From assembly GCA_017545165.1 (NCBI GenBank), contig JAFWQQ010000035.1, forward strand, positions 1 through 50,358: a DNA stretch of 50,358 nucleotides, given 5' to 3'. Positions 17,201 to 23,475 of the stretch are shown in pieces (the stretch's first letter is position 1; every line of letters begins with the position of its first letter). Source of the stretch: Oscillospiraceae bacterium (GTDB lineage Bacteria > Bacillota > Clostridia > Oscillospirales > Oscillospiraceae). A model generated the notes under the pieces. That model searched no databases and was not told the DNA's origin. It saw only the letters and a program-made list of their open reading frames with translations. The position numbers and the translations under genes are program-made.

Positions 17201-18178
17201 ACCTTCACGAACAGCGCCTTTGCGACCCAGACGAAGACGGTGGAGAACATAGCTGCCCTGGGACACAACTGGGGCAAGTGGGAGGTGACCACGCCCGCCA
17301 CCGTGGATCAGCCCGGCGTGGAGACCCGCACCTGCTCTAGCTGCGGCGCGACGGAGACCCGGAGCTATAACGCGGAGACCGTTACTGTCACCTATAACGC
17401 CAACGGCGGCAGCGTGAGCCCGGCCAGCGTGACGATCCTGAAGGACGGGACCATCAGCAGTCTGCCTATGCCGACCCGTGCGGGCTATACCTTCAAGGGC
17501 TGGTTTACGGCGGCCAGCGGCGGAACAGAGGTGACGACCGCTACCACCTTTGCGGCGGATACGACGATTTACGCACAGTGGACGGTCATCACCAACGCCA
17601 AGCTCGTTGTCGGCAGCGGCAGAGTCATCCGCGGCGAGGAGATCCAGATCCCCGTCCGGATCGAGGAGAACCCGGGTGTTATCTCCATCGAGATCAGCGT
17701 GCACTATGATGAGACGGTGCTGGAGTGGACGGCGGTGACGGCCGGCGAATACGGCGGCACCTTCCTGGGAGAGGTCGGCGATACGCTGACCTGGTATGCG
17801 GACGATCCGCGAGAGAACGAGACCAAGGACGGCGTGTTCGTCACCCTGACCTTCCGGGCGAAGGACGACGCGGCAACCGGCACGACCCTGGTCAGCGTCA
17901 GCTACGACGAGGAAAACGTTTACAACGCCGACGAGGAGAACCAGGCCTTCCTGACGGCGCCGGGCGAGATTGAGGTGATACCGTATATCCCGGGCGACAT
18001 CAACGGCGACGGAGTTGTGAACAACAAGGACCTGACCCGTTTGCAGCGCTATCTCAAGGGACAGAATGTGGAAGTGCAGGAGGCTGCGCTGGACGTGAAC
18101 GGCGACGGCAAGATCAACAACAAGGATGCCTCCCGTCTGCAGCGCTACCTCAGACACGGCGACGTGGAGATCTACTGA
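14201..18178 (+). CDS. Secreted mosaic protein: CHAP-like peptidase, InlB repeats, cohesin and dockerin
   Basis: A 1325-residue exported protein. Residues 1-29 are a signal peptide ending VTALAEE, followed by an acidic stretch to about 100. Residues about 180-350 resemble a CHAP/NlpC-type cysteine peptidase: C207 in FNGYCGAYVSWQ, with H293 and H298 as candidate catalytic histidines. About 355-468 is a beta-sandwich module (RGWAFDWDD, CGNNHGF) of a type I recall beside clostridial lysozyme domains. InlB-type beta-repeats lie at about 472-545, 548-617 and 1061-1127. A Tyr/Cys/His-rich stretch spans 618-828, and two 78-residue repeats 866-1021. About 1130-1263 looks like a cohesin and 1264-1325 is a type I dockerin with two calcium loops (GDINGDG, DVNGDG). 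No LPXTG or SLH is seen. Bases about 14560-15640 are clearly AT-richer than the rest, so the peptidase part may have been acquired. AGAGGAGG precedes the ATG. Confidence 0.85.
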   Translation: MFCNWRKLLSLLLCLVMVLSFFPVTALAEEGEDEGVVQEEEHDCGHDHEGGIGEAPDDTIGDDALDVPEDDEIDPDLVRVVFVCDPADTIITVYDPMNLDDDGEPLVVEPEEDGSYLLYPHEYIYSAEHDGYSSLVHEIQIEPAPSVISVRIELINKFTVIAPDSFTELPGDVQLDGLSASQIVQQIRDTYSNALSLSGRSSFNGYCGAYVSWQLASLGINTNYIGGNGNTQFDNYKNLTVTTGGYPVSAYPASSYSLNAALNSISQNGTADVYNILIGFEQGSGEAGRLYGHTCFIHAIIGGTVYFSESYAGTICGAYHTEGDPISCSIDAFCNYYGSWTVLDGVIHFGVSGGSGQKPIATLDSASGGAGVITVRGWAFDWDDVNASVPVHIYVGGPAGSGAGGYAIEANTEREDVNNVYGCGNNHGFDSTITVTERGTVTLYFYACDIESDLGNDQFATATVTITEPQAISYTVSYDANGGTGAPVAQTKTHDVALTLSTTTPTRAGYTFLGWATNATATIAQYQPGGSYTANADVTLYAVWAKNYTVSYNANGGTGAPGSQTKVSGQTLTLSTTRPTRPCHVFVGWATSASATTAQYQPGGSFTTNANTTLYAVWEEGTQSEWSTTKPTGVDESMIEEKTQYRYRDKVTTNTNQGNPSGWTLIGSHVEYGSWGSNQTTTTKPTESETLRIVDQYVSGYNYYHYCCNYYDGCYNVDSIPYGNTSSTHHHTTSTASALPACAIGDQGGKQAYGGSGTGAPGCSSGFYIWFLDSVTYTYVYQERTATTVYEYWTDWSDWSDTVYTASDNRQVETRKLYRYVQSGDVHQWDSGVVTTQPTCTTKGVMTYTCSKCGKTRTEEIAATGHSWGTPTYTWSTDNKAVTAKRVCANNSSHVETETANTTSQVTTAATCTAKGKTTYTATFTNSAFATQTKTVENIPATGHSWGAPTYTWSSDNKTVTAKRVCANNSSHVETETANTTSQVTTAATCTTKGKTTYTATFTNSAFATQTKTVENIAALGHNWGKWEVTTPATVDQPGVETRTCSSCGATETRSYNAETVTVTYNANGGSVSPASVTILKDGTISSLPMPTRAGYTFKGWFTAASGGTEVTTATTFAADTTIYAQWTVITNAKLVVGSGRVIRGEEIQIPVRIEENPGVISIEISVHYDETVLEWTAVTAGEYGGTFLGEVGDTLTWYADDPRENETKDGVFVTLTFRAKDDAATGTTLVSVSYDEENVYNADEENQAFLTAPGEIEVIPYIPGDINGDGVVNNKDLTRLQRYLKGQNVEVQEAALDVNGDGKINNKDASRLQRYLRHGDVEIY
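16796..17263 (+). repeat. Two tandem 234-bp repeats inside the secreted protein gene
   Basis: Units 16796-17029 and 17030-17263 encode near-identical 78-residue modules starting HSWG. I count eight base differences in the first 219 bases; the last 15 bases diverge. A third unit begins at 17264 (HNWG) but departs at once. Such close identity suggests recent duplication. Confidence 0.9.
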
Positions 18179-18205
18179 GTCAATCCGGAATTCAAACAAT
18201 AGACG

Positions 18206-18242
18206 AAAAACGCATCGAAGAAACTTTCTTCGATGCGTTTTT
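18206..18242. terminator. Bidirectional terminator
   Basis: AAAAACGCATCGAAGAAA (18206-18223) is a perfect inverted repeat with 18225-18242. The stem has an A-run on the left and a T-run on the right, so it can end both the secreted protein gene (plus) and the PAP2 operon (minus). Confidence 0.9.
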
Positions 18243-18264
18243 CAACATTTGAAATGTGACTTCT

Positions 18265-18663
18265 CTATTTGAATTTGGGTTTCTCTTTTCCGTCTGCCGG
18301 CGGGACATAACCGTACTGGATCTCCGGGTGGATTTGCTGCAGGCGATCGTGGATCCGATCCACGTCTTCCTCTTTGTTGAAGATCAGATTGGCAAATTCC
18401 TTCTCACCGTGAACGAGAATCAGACGATAGTAATAATAGGCCGGGCTGTCGTCTGGCTGACATTCGCTGATCCGGGTGAAGGAACGGTCGATGTACGGAT
18501 AGGGAACATAGTATTTTCTGCCCAGATCCCGGTAGTAGAGACAGAGCTTGCCGAGCCGGACGCGGCCGATCGCCTCGGCGGATTCGTAGTCGCGGATGTG
18601 TTCCTCGTCGCTGATGACCTTTTTATCGACGCCGCGAAATTTCAGTCGTCCAAATCCAAACAT
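18265..18663 (-). CDS. Hypothetical protein, 132 residues
   Basis: Not recognised. The protein has no signal peptide or membrane helix. It is rich in Tyr and charged residues, with YYRDLGRKYYVPYPYIDRSF and AYYYYRLILVHGEKEFANLIF suggesting beta-strands followed by a helix (DVDRIHDRLQQIHPEI). A pleckstrin-like fold is conceivable but unproven. Its ATG lies inside the end of the PAP2 phosphatase gene (22-base overlap), so it is translated from the same mRNA and may work with that membrane enzyme. Coding is supported by the overlap and by the terminator just past its stop. Confidence 0.75.
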   Translation of the reverse strand: MFGFGRLKFRGVDKKVISDEEHIRDYESAEAIGRVRLGKLCLYYRDLGRKYYVPYPYIDRSFTRISECQPDDSPAYYYYRLILVHGEKEFANLIFNKEEDVDRIHDRLQQIHPEIQYGYVPPADGKEKPKFK

Positions 18664-19298
18664 TCGTCATCCTTATCTTTCCGCCGGAATACATTCCAGC
18701 GGTACCAGGCGCGGGGGGCGATCAGGGCAAAGAAGGTGCCGATCAATCCGGCGATGGTGCCGGTGATCATGCCGCCCAAAACGTCGCTGGGGAAGTGCAC
18801 AACAAGATAGATCCGGGACAGGCCCATCAGAACGCCAAAGACCAGGGCCAGCCAGCTCCAGCGTTTTTTCCCAAGAATGAACACGGGGATCATGGTTGCG
18901 AAAGCGGCGTTGGTATGTCCTGAGGGGAAGCAATAATCGCTCTCCACATTTGCGCCGACGAGCTGCCACATCTGCTTGTAGAAATCAAGGGTGTATGGCC
19001 TGGGACGGGCAATGGCTACCTTCAGATAGACGTTCACAAAGAGCGCCCCAAGGCCGATGCCGATGCACATGGCGGTGCCGAAGCGGCGGGTTTTGTGGAA
19101 GAAGGCCAGGATCAGCGACAGTGCGATCAAAAACAGACCGTGTTTTCCGAAGAGCGAAATGATCTCCATAACCTTGGTCAGCGTATCGCCGCCCCACTCA
19201 AAGAGCTTGTGGACCCAGAGGGTGATGCTCTGGTCAAAGCCGGCGAATACTTCGTTGATCCATTCGGCCGCTCCCGGAATGACGGGAATGTCAAACAT
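18642..19298 (-). CDS. PAP2 superfamily membrane phosphatase
   Basis: A 218-residue membrane phosphatase, probably acting on lipid phosphates or polyprenyl pyrophosphate outside the membrane. The three PAP2 motifs are seen in order: KVAIARPRPYTLD (K-x6-RP), PSGHTNAAFA, and SRIYLVVHFPSDVLGG (SR-x5-H-x3-D). About six hydrophobic helices surround them. The ATG at 19298 is chosen for the upstream AGGAG with an 8-base gap; the frame is open further upstream without a better site. A minus-strand extended -10 (TGGTAGAAT, 19338-19330) is a possible promoter. Undecaprenyl pyrophosphate phosphatase or phosphatidic acid phosphatase roles are both possible. Confidence 0.92.
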   Translation of the reverse strand: MFDIPVIPGAAEWINEVFAGFDQSITLWVHKLFEWGGDTLTKVMEIISLFGKHGLFLIALSLILAFFHKTRRFGTAMCIGIGLGALFVNVYLKVAIARPRPYTLDFYKQMWQLVGANVESDYCFPSGHTNAAFATMIPVFILGKKRWSWLALVFGVLMGLSRIYLVVHFPSDVLGGMITGTIAGLIGTFFALIAPRAWYRWNVFRRKDKDDECLDLDD

Positions 19299-19430
19299 GG
19301 CAAAGACTCCTCTCTTGATTGATAAAATCATTCTACCATAGCAAGGCGGTGAAAGTCCACAAGAAAAATGCATTTTTTCAATGCCTGATAAGAATTCGGC
19401 CCCATGCCTGCAGCTTATGCAAGCCTCAAC

Positions 19431-19459
19431 TTGACGCGGCGATCAGATCGCAATACAAT
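19431..19459 (+). promoter_or_regulatory. Promoter of the ABC exporter gene
   Basis: TTGACG (19431-19436), a 17-bp spacer and TACAAT (19454-19459), 31 bases before the start codon. Confidence 0.8.
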
Positions 19460-19490
19460 ACATACAGAAAAAAGGAAGGGAAGCGATCTT

Positions 19491-21341
19491 ATGGCAGGTC
19501 CCGGACGGGGCTTGGGACCCCGCGGTTTTCTGACAGAGGAAGAAAAGCAGAATATGCCCAAGGTGGACGGCGCGCTGCTGAAACGGATCCTGGGCTATCT
19601 GAAACCCTACTGGCTGCAGTTTTTGATGGTGTTTGGGGCCATTCTGCTCTCAGCGGTCCTGGGTCTGCTGCCCAGCATCATCACCGGGCGTATCGTGGAC
19701 GAAGCTTTGGTGGGCAAGGATTTGAGCCTGCTCATCAAGCTCCTCCTCATGGCCTTCGTCACCCTGGGCGGCTCCCAGGTCATCAGCGTGCTGGAGAGTT
19801 ACATCAACGCCTGGATCTCTCAGCGCATCATTTTCGATATGAAGAACCAGATGTTCGATCATCTGCAGCACATGCCCCATGCCTTCTTCACCTCCGAGAA
19901 GCAGGGCGACATCATCACGCGGATGAACACGGATATCTCGGGTGTGAGCTCCGTGATCTCCGGCACCCTCTCCAGCATCGTCTCCAACATCGTCACGGTG
20001 GTCACCACGCTGGTCGCCCTCTTCACCCTGAGCTGGAAGCTGGCCCTGGTTGGCATCGTGGTGATCCCGCTGCTGGTGATCCCCACCCGGAGCGTGGGCA
20101 AGACCCGCTGGAAGATCCTCTCAGAGAGCCAGAGCAAGAACGACGAGATGAATCAGATGGTGAACGAGACGCTGTCCGTTTCCGGCTCCCTTCTTGTCAA
20201 GCTCTTCACCAGGGAGGAGCGGGAGTATCAGCGCTTTGTGGGCGTGAACGAAGAGGTCACAAGTCTGCAGCTGAAGGAACAGCGCAGCGGCAAGTGGTTC
20301 CGAGTCATTATGGGCATGTTCACCCAGCTGGCCCCGCTGCTCATCTACTTTGCCGGCGGATATTTCATCATCGCCAAGGCGGATCCCAGTCTCACAGTCG
20401 GTACGATCACGGCCACCGTGGCCCTGGTCAACCGCCTGTACCGGCCCATCGAGAGCCTGCTGAACATCCATGTGGATTTCACCCGCTCTCTGGCCCTGTT
20501 CACTCGCATTTTTGATTATTTTGACATGCCCAATCCCATCCAGTCCCCAGAGAACGGCCTGAAGCCGGATGTGACCGACGCGGACATCGTTTACGAGCAC
20601 GTGTCCTTCTCCTATGACGCGGAGAAGCCCCTGCTGACGGATATCGACTTTACCGTCCCCGGCGGGAGGATGTACGCCATCGTCGGCCCCTCCGGTTCCG
20701 GCAAATCCACGGTGGTGAACCTGATCCCCCGCCTGTATGACGTGCTGGGCGGCAGCGTGAAGATCGCCGGGGTGGACGTGCGGGACTTCGATCTCAAATA
20801 CCTGCGCCAGCAGATCGGCGTGGTCACGCAGGACAGCTATCTCTTTAACGGCACCATCCGGGAAAACCTGCTCTACGCCAAGGAAACTGCCACGCCCGAG
20901 GAGTTGGAGGCCGCCTGCTGGATCGCCAATCTCACGGATTTTATCCACAACCAGCCGGAGGGACTGGAGACCATGGTGGGCAACCGTGGCCTGAAGCTCT
21001 CCGGCGGCGAGAAACAGCGCCTCTCCATCGCCCGAGTCATTCTGAAGGACCCGAAGATCCTGATCCTGGATGAGGCCACCTCCGCCCTGGACTCCATCAC
21101 CGAAAACGCCATCCAGGAGGCGCTGGAGGCCTTGATGGAGGGGCGCACCAGCATCGTCATCACCCACAGGCTGTCTACCATCCTGAAGGCGGACCGGATC
21201 CTGGTGGTGAAGGACGGCGTCATCGCCGAGTCGGGGACCCACGAGGAGCTGCTGGCTAGGGGCGGCACCTATCGGGAGCTTTATGAAACCCAGTTCCGTC
21301 AAATCCTGGACATGGAGGGCGGCAAGCCGGAGAAAGGCTGA
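19491..21341 (+). CDS. ABC exporter, fused membrane and ATPase domains
   Basis: A 616-residue half-transporter of the MsbA/LmrA/BmrA type. Residues about 40-340 hold six membrane helices of a type I exporter. The ATPase domain follows with Walker A GPSGSGKST, Q-loop VVTQDSYLF, signature LSGGEKQRLSIA, Walker B ILILDEATSALD and switch His in ITHRLSTI, all intact. It should act as a homodimer, or as a heterodimer if a partner exists elsewhere, since none is adjacent. The N-terminal 35 residues are Gly-rich. The ATG at 19491 follows AAGGAAGGGAAG. Substrate (drug, lipid or peptide) is not predictable from sequence. It is a single-gene unit. Confidence 0.95.
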   Translation: MAGPGRGLGPRGFLTEEEKQNMPKVDGALLKRILGYLKPYWLQFLMVFGAILLSAVLGLLPSIITGRIVDEALVGKDLSLLIKLLLMAFVTLGGSQVISVLESYINAWISQRIIFDMKNQMFDHLQHMPHAFFTSEKQGDIITRMNTDISGVSSVISGTLSSIVSNIVTVVTTLVALFTLSWKLALVGIVVIPLLVIPTRSVGKTRWKILSESQSKNDEMNQMVNETLSVSGSLLVKLFTREEREYQRFVGVNEEVTSLQLKEQRSGKWFRVIMGMFTQLAPLLIYFAGGYFIIAKADPSLTVGTITATVALVNRLYRPIESLLNIHVDFTRSLALFTRIFDYFDMPNPIQSPENGLKPDVTDADIVYEHVSFSYDAEKPLLTDIDFTVPGGRMYAIVGPSGSGKSTVVNLIPRLYDVLGGSVKIAGVDVRDFDLKYLRQQIGVVTQDSYLFNGTIRENLLYAKETATPEELEAACWIANLTDFIHNQPEGLETMVGNRGLKLSGGEKQRLSIARVILKDPKILILDEATSALDSITENAIQEALEALMEGRTSIVITHRLSTILKADRILVVKDGVIAESGTHEELLARGGTYRELYETQFRQILDMEGGKPEKG

Positions 21342-21414
21342 TCGAGAAAACCGGAAAAGCTTCGGAACGGATCCAGGTGCGTTTGCCCTTGGCTTCGTTC
21401 CGTTTCATTTCCTC

Positions 21415-21443
21415 TTGCAAAATGAGTTTCTTTCTTGTATGAT
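21415..21443 (+). promoter_or_regulatory. Promoter of the RNA methyltransferase gene
   Basis: TTGCAA (21415-21420), a 17-bp spacer and TATGAT (21438-21443). Because an in-frame ATG at 21435 falls inside this promoter, the true start must be further down (TTG at 21483). Confidence 0.7.
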
Positions 21444-21482
21444 ACACTATTGTATATAACAAAACGGGAAGCAGGGACTGCC

Positions 21483-22232
21483 TTGGAACAGATCAGCTCG
21501 CGAAAAAACGCTTATATCCGTCACCTGCGGCAGTTGGCCGCCGACGGGGCCTATCGCCGTCAGCAGGGCGAATATCTCTGCGACGGGGTCAAGACCCTGC
21601 GGGAAGCGCTTGCCTTCGGCGCTCGGGTCACCAGCGTTCTCTGGAAGGATCAGCCGGGGGAGATCGAGCTGTCCGCGGAGTCCAGGCAGTTCTGCGCGCC
21701 CGCTGATCTCTTTGACTATGCCTCTCCCATGCAGAACAGCCCCGGCCCTCTCTTCACCGTGGCGATCCGTGGCTGCTCCAAGCCGGGGAAGCTCAAAAAC
21801 GCCATCATTCTTGAGAGCGTGCAGGACCCGGGAAACGTGGGCACCGTCATCCGCACCGCCAACGCCTTCGGTGTCAGCGCCGTGATCCTGACGGGGGACT
21901 GCGCGGACCTCTACCATCCCAAAACCGTCCGTGCCACCATGGGGGCGATCTTTCGCCAACCGGTGCTGGAGATGAAGCTGGCGTTTCTGTCGGACTTCCT
22001 GAAAGACCAGGGCCTGCCGCTCTACGCCGCGGCGCTGGATCCGAAAGCGGTGGACTTGCGGGAGGTCTCCCTGCGCCATGCGGCCGTTGCCGTGGGCAGC
22101 GAGGGGCGGGGCCTCAGTCCGGCGCTTATCGCCGCAAGTGACAAGACCGTTATCATCCCCATGCAGCCTGACAGCGAATCCCTGAATGCGGCGGTGGCCG
22201 CCTCGGTGCTGATGTGGGAGGCTACGCGCTGA
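21483..22232 (+). CDS. RNA 2'-O-methyltransferase, TrmH/SpoU family
   Basis: A 249-residue SPOUT-class enzyme that methylates a ribose 2'-OH in rRNA or tRNA using S-adenosylmethionine. An N-terminal substrate-binding domain (YLCDGVKTLREAL) precedes the knotted domain. That domain shows motif 1 (VQDPGNVGTVIRTANAFG), the central VRATMGAIFRQPV and motif 3 (VAVGSEGRGLSPALI ... IIPMQPDSESLNAAVAASVLMWE). The conserved Asn-Arg-Ser/Glu-Leu-Asn residues are present. The TTG at 21483 is chosen as start because the only ATG upstream lies in the promoter. The exact target nucleotide is unknown. It probably leads the operon that continues with dprA and topA. Confidence 0.9.
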   Translation: MEQISSRKNAYIRHLRQLAADGAYRRQQGEYLCDGVKTLREALAFGARVTSVLWKDQPGEIELSAESRQFCAPADLFDYASPMQNSPGPLFTVAIRGCSKPGKLKNAIILESVQDPGNVGTVIRTANAFGVSAVILTGDCADLYHPKTVRATMGAIFRQPVLEMKLAFLSDFLKDQGLPLYAAALDPKAVDLREVSLRHAAVAVGSEGRGLSPALIAASDKTVIIPMQPDSESLNAAVAASVLMWEATR

Positions 22233-22263
22233 ATCGAATCTGAAAACGGGAAGGGGGGAGACC

Positions 22264-23466
22264 GTGGCAGCTTTGGAATACTGGATCTGGCTCTCCGCCG
22301 CCGCGGTGAGCCCCAAAGGAAAGACCGCGCTGCTGGAGCATTACGGAGATCCGGAAATTGCCTTTCACGCACCGAAGGGCGCCTTTGCCCTGTTACCCGG
22401 CCTTTCGCCGACGGAGGCAGAGCGCCTGGAAGAGCGGGATCTCTCCGCTGTCCCGAGGATCCTTGAGAAATGCCGACAGCAGGAGCTGCGGATCCTCACC
22501 TATCAGGACGCCGCCTATCCCAGACGTCTGCGGAATATTTTCGCACCTCCCGTGGTATTGTATCAGAAGGGCACGCTGCCCCAGGTGGACCAGGAGGTTT
22601 TGATTTCCGTCATCGGCACCCGGCGCGCCAGTGTCTACGGGCTGAAAACCGGCAGAGACCTGGCTTTTCAGATCTGCCGCTGCGGCGGCTGCGTGGTGTC
22701 TCTGCTCACCGCGGGCATCGACGCGGAAGCAGCCCGCGGCGCTCTCCTGGCGGAGGGCCGTTGTGTCGGCGTCCTCGGAACGACCCATGAGGAGGACCGG
22801 TCTCTCCTGGGAAAGGAGCTTTCCGTCCGCGGCGCCCTGCTCAGCGAGTACCCGCCGGGGACCCGCTTTCAAAAGCAGTTCTTCCGGGAGCGAAACCGTA
22901 TTGCCGCCGGGCTCTCCGTGGGCGTTGTGGTGGTGGAGGCTCCGGAGCACAGCGGCACCGCTCTTTTTGCCCAGGAGGCCCTGGAGCAGGGGAAGGAGAT
23001 CTTCGCCGTTCCAGGCAACGTGAATGCAGAAAACAGCGCCGGCACCCTGGCGATGCTGAAAGAGGGCGCCAAGCTGGTCACCTGCGGCTGGGACGTGCTG
23101 GAAGACTTTCAAAGTCTCTTCCCCGGCAGACTCCATGACGCCGGCCGGCTCTCTTCTCCCGCAAAAGAGCGCAGTTCGGAGCCTGCTCCTGAAAAGGAGC
23201 CTGCTCCGCCTCAGGCGCAAGAGCCCGTTGACAAGAAGCCGGAGCCGGACTATATTGACCTGAGAGAACAGCTTGCCGCGCTTCCGGAGGATCAGTTGGC
23301 GATCTTGACGGCCATAGAGAAGGAGAGCAGTCATGTGGATGACATCATCCTGCAGACGGGGCTTCCCACCGGAACGGTCCTGCGGCATCTGACCCTTCTG
23401 ACCATCAAGGGATATGTGAAGCGCTGTCCCGGCACTTTCTATGTACTGAATATCACAAAGAAGTGA
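22264..23466 (+). CDS. dprA: DNA-processing protein DprA (divergent)
   Basis: A 400-residue protein that binds incoming single-stranded DNA and loads RecA during transformation. The Rossmann core is present (VIGTRRASVYGLKTGR, VGVLGTT, ALLSEYPPGTRFQKQFFRERNRIAAGLSVGVVVVEAPEHSG split over 22850-22960, FAVPGNV). A C-terminal winged-helix domain follows a proline- and glutamate-rich linker (about 305-325). The hallmark SGLARGID is changed to SLLTAGID, and the usual YP-x-N loop after the second strand is missing, so nucleotide or DNA binding may differ from the model proteins. Start is GTG at 22264 after GGGAAGGGGGGAG. It is next to topA, the usual Firmicutes order. Confidence 0.92.
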   Translation: MAALEYWIWLSAAAVSPKGKTALLEHYGDPEIAFHAPKGAFALLPGLSPTEAERLEERDLSAVPRILEKCRQQELRILTYQDAAYPRRLRNIFAPPVVLYQKGTLPQVDQEVLISVIGTRRASVYGLKTGRDLAFQICRCGGCVVSLLTAGIDAEAARGALLAEGRCVGVLGTTHEEDRSLLGKELSVRGALLSEYPPGTRFQKQFFRERNRIAAGLSVGVVVVEAPEHSGTALFAQEALEQGKEIFAVPGNVNAENSAGTLAMLKEGAKLVTCGWDVLEDFQSLFPGRLHDAGRLSSPAKERSSEPAPEKEPAPPQAQEPVDKKPEPDYIDLREQLAALPEDQLAILTAIEKESSHVDDIILQTGLPTGTVLRHLTLLTIKGYVKRCPGTFYVLNITKK

Positions 23467-23475
23467 GGAAACAAC

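Noticed and set aside
16796-17263. CRISPR-like array
   Set aside because: The repeats are adjacent coding modules without spacers.
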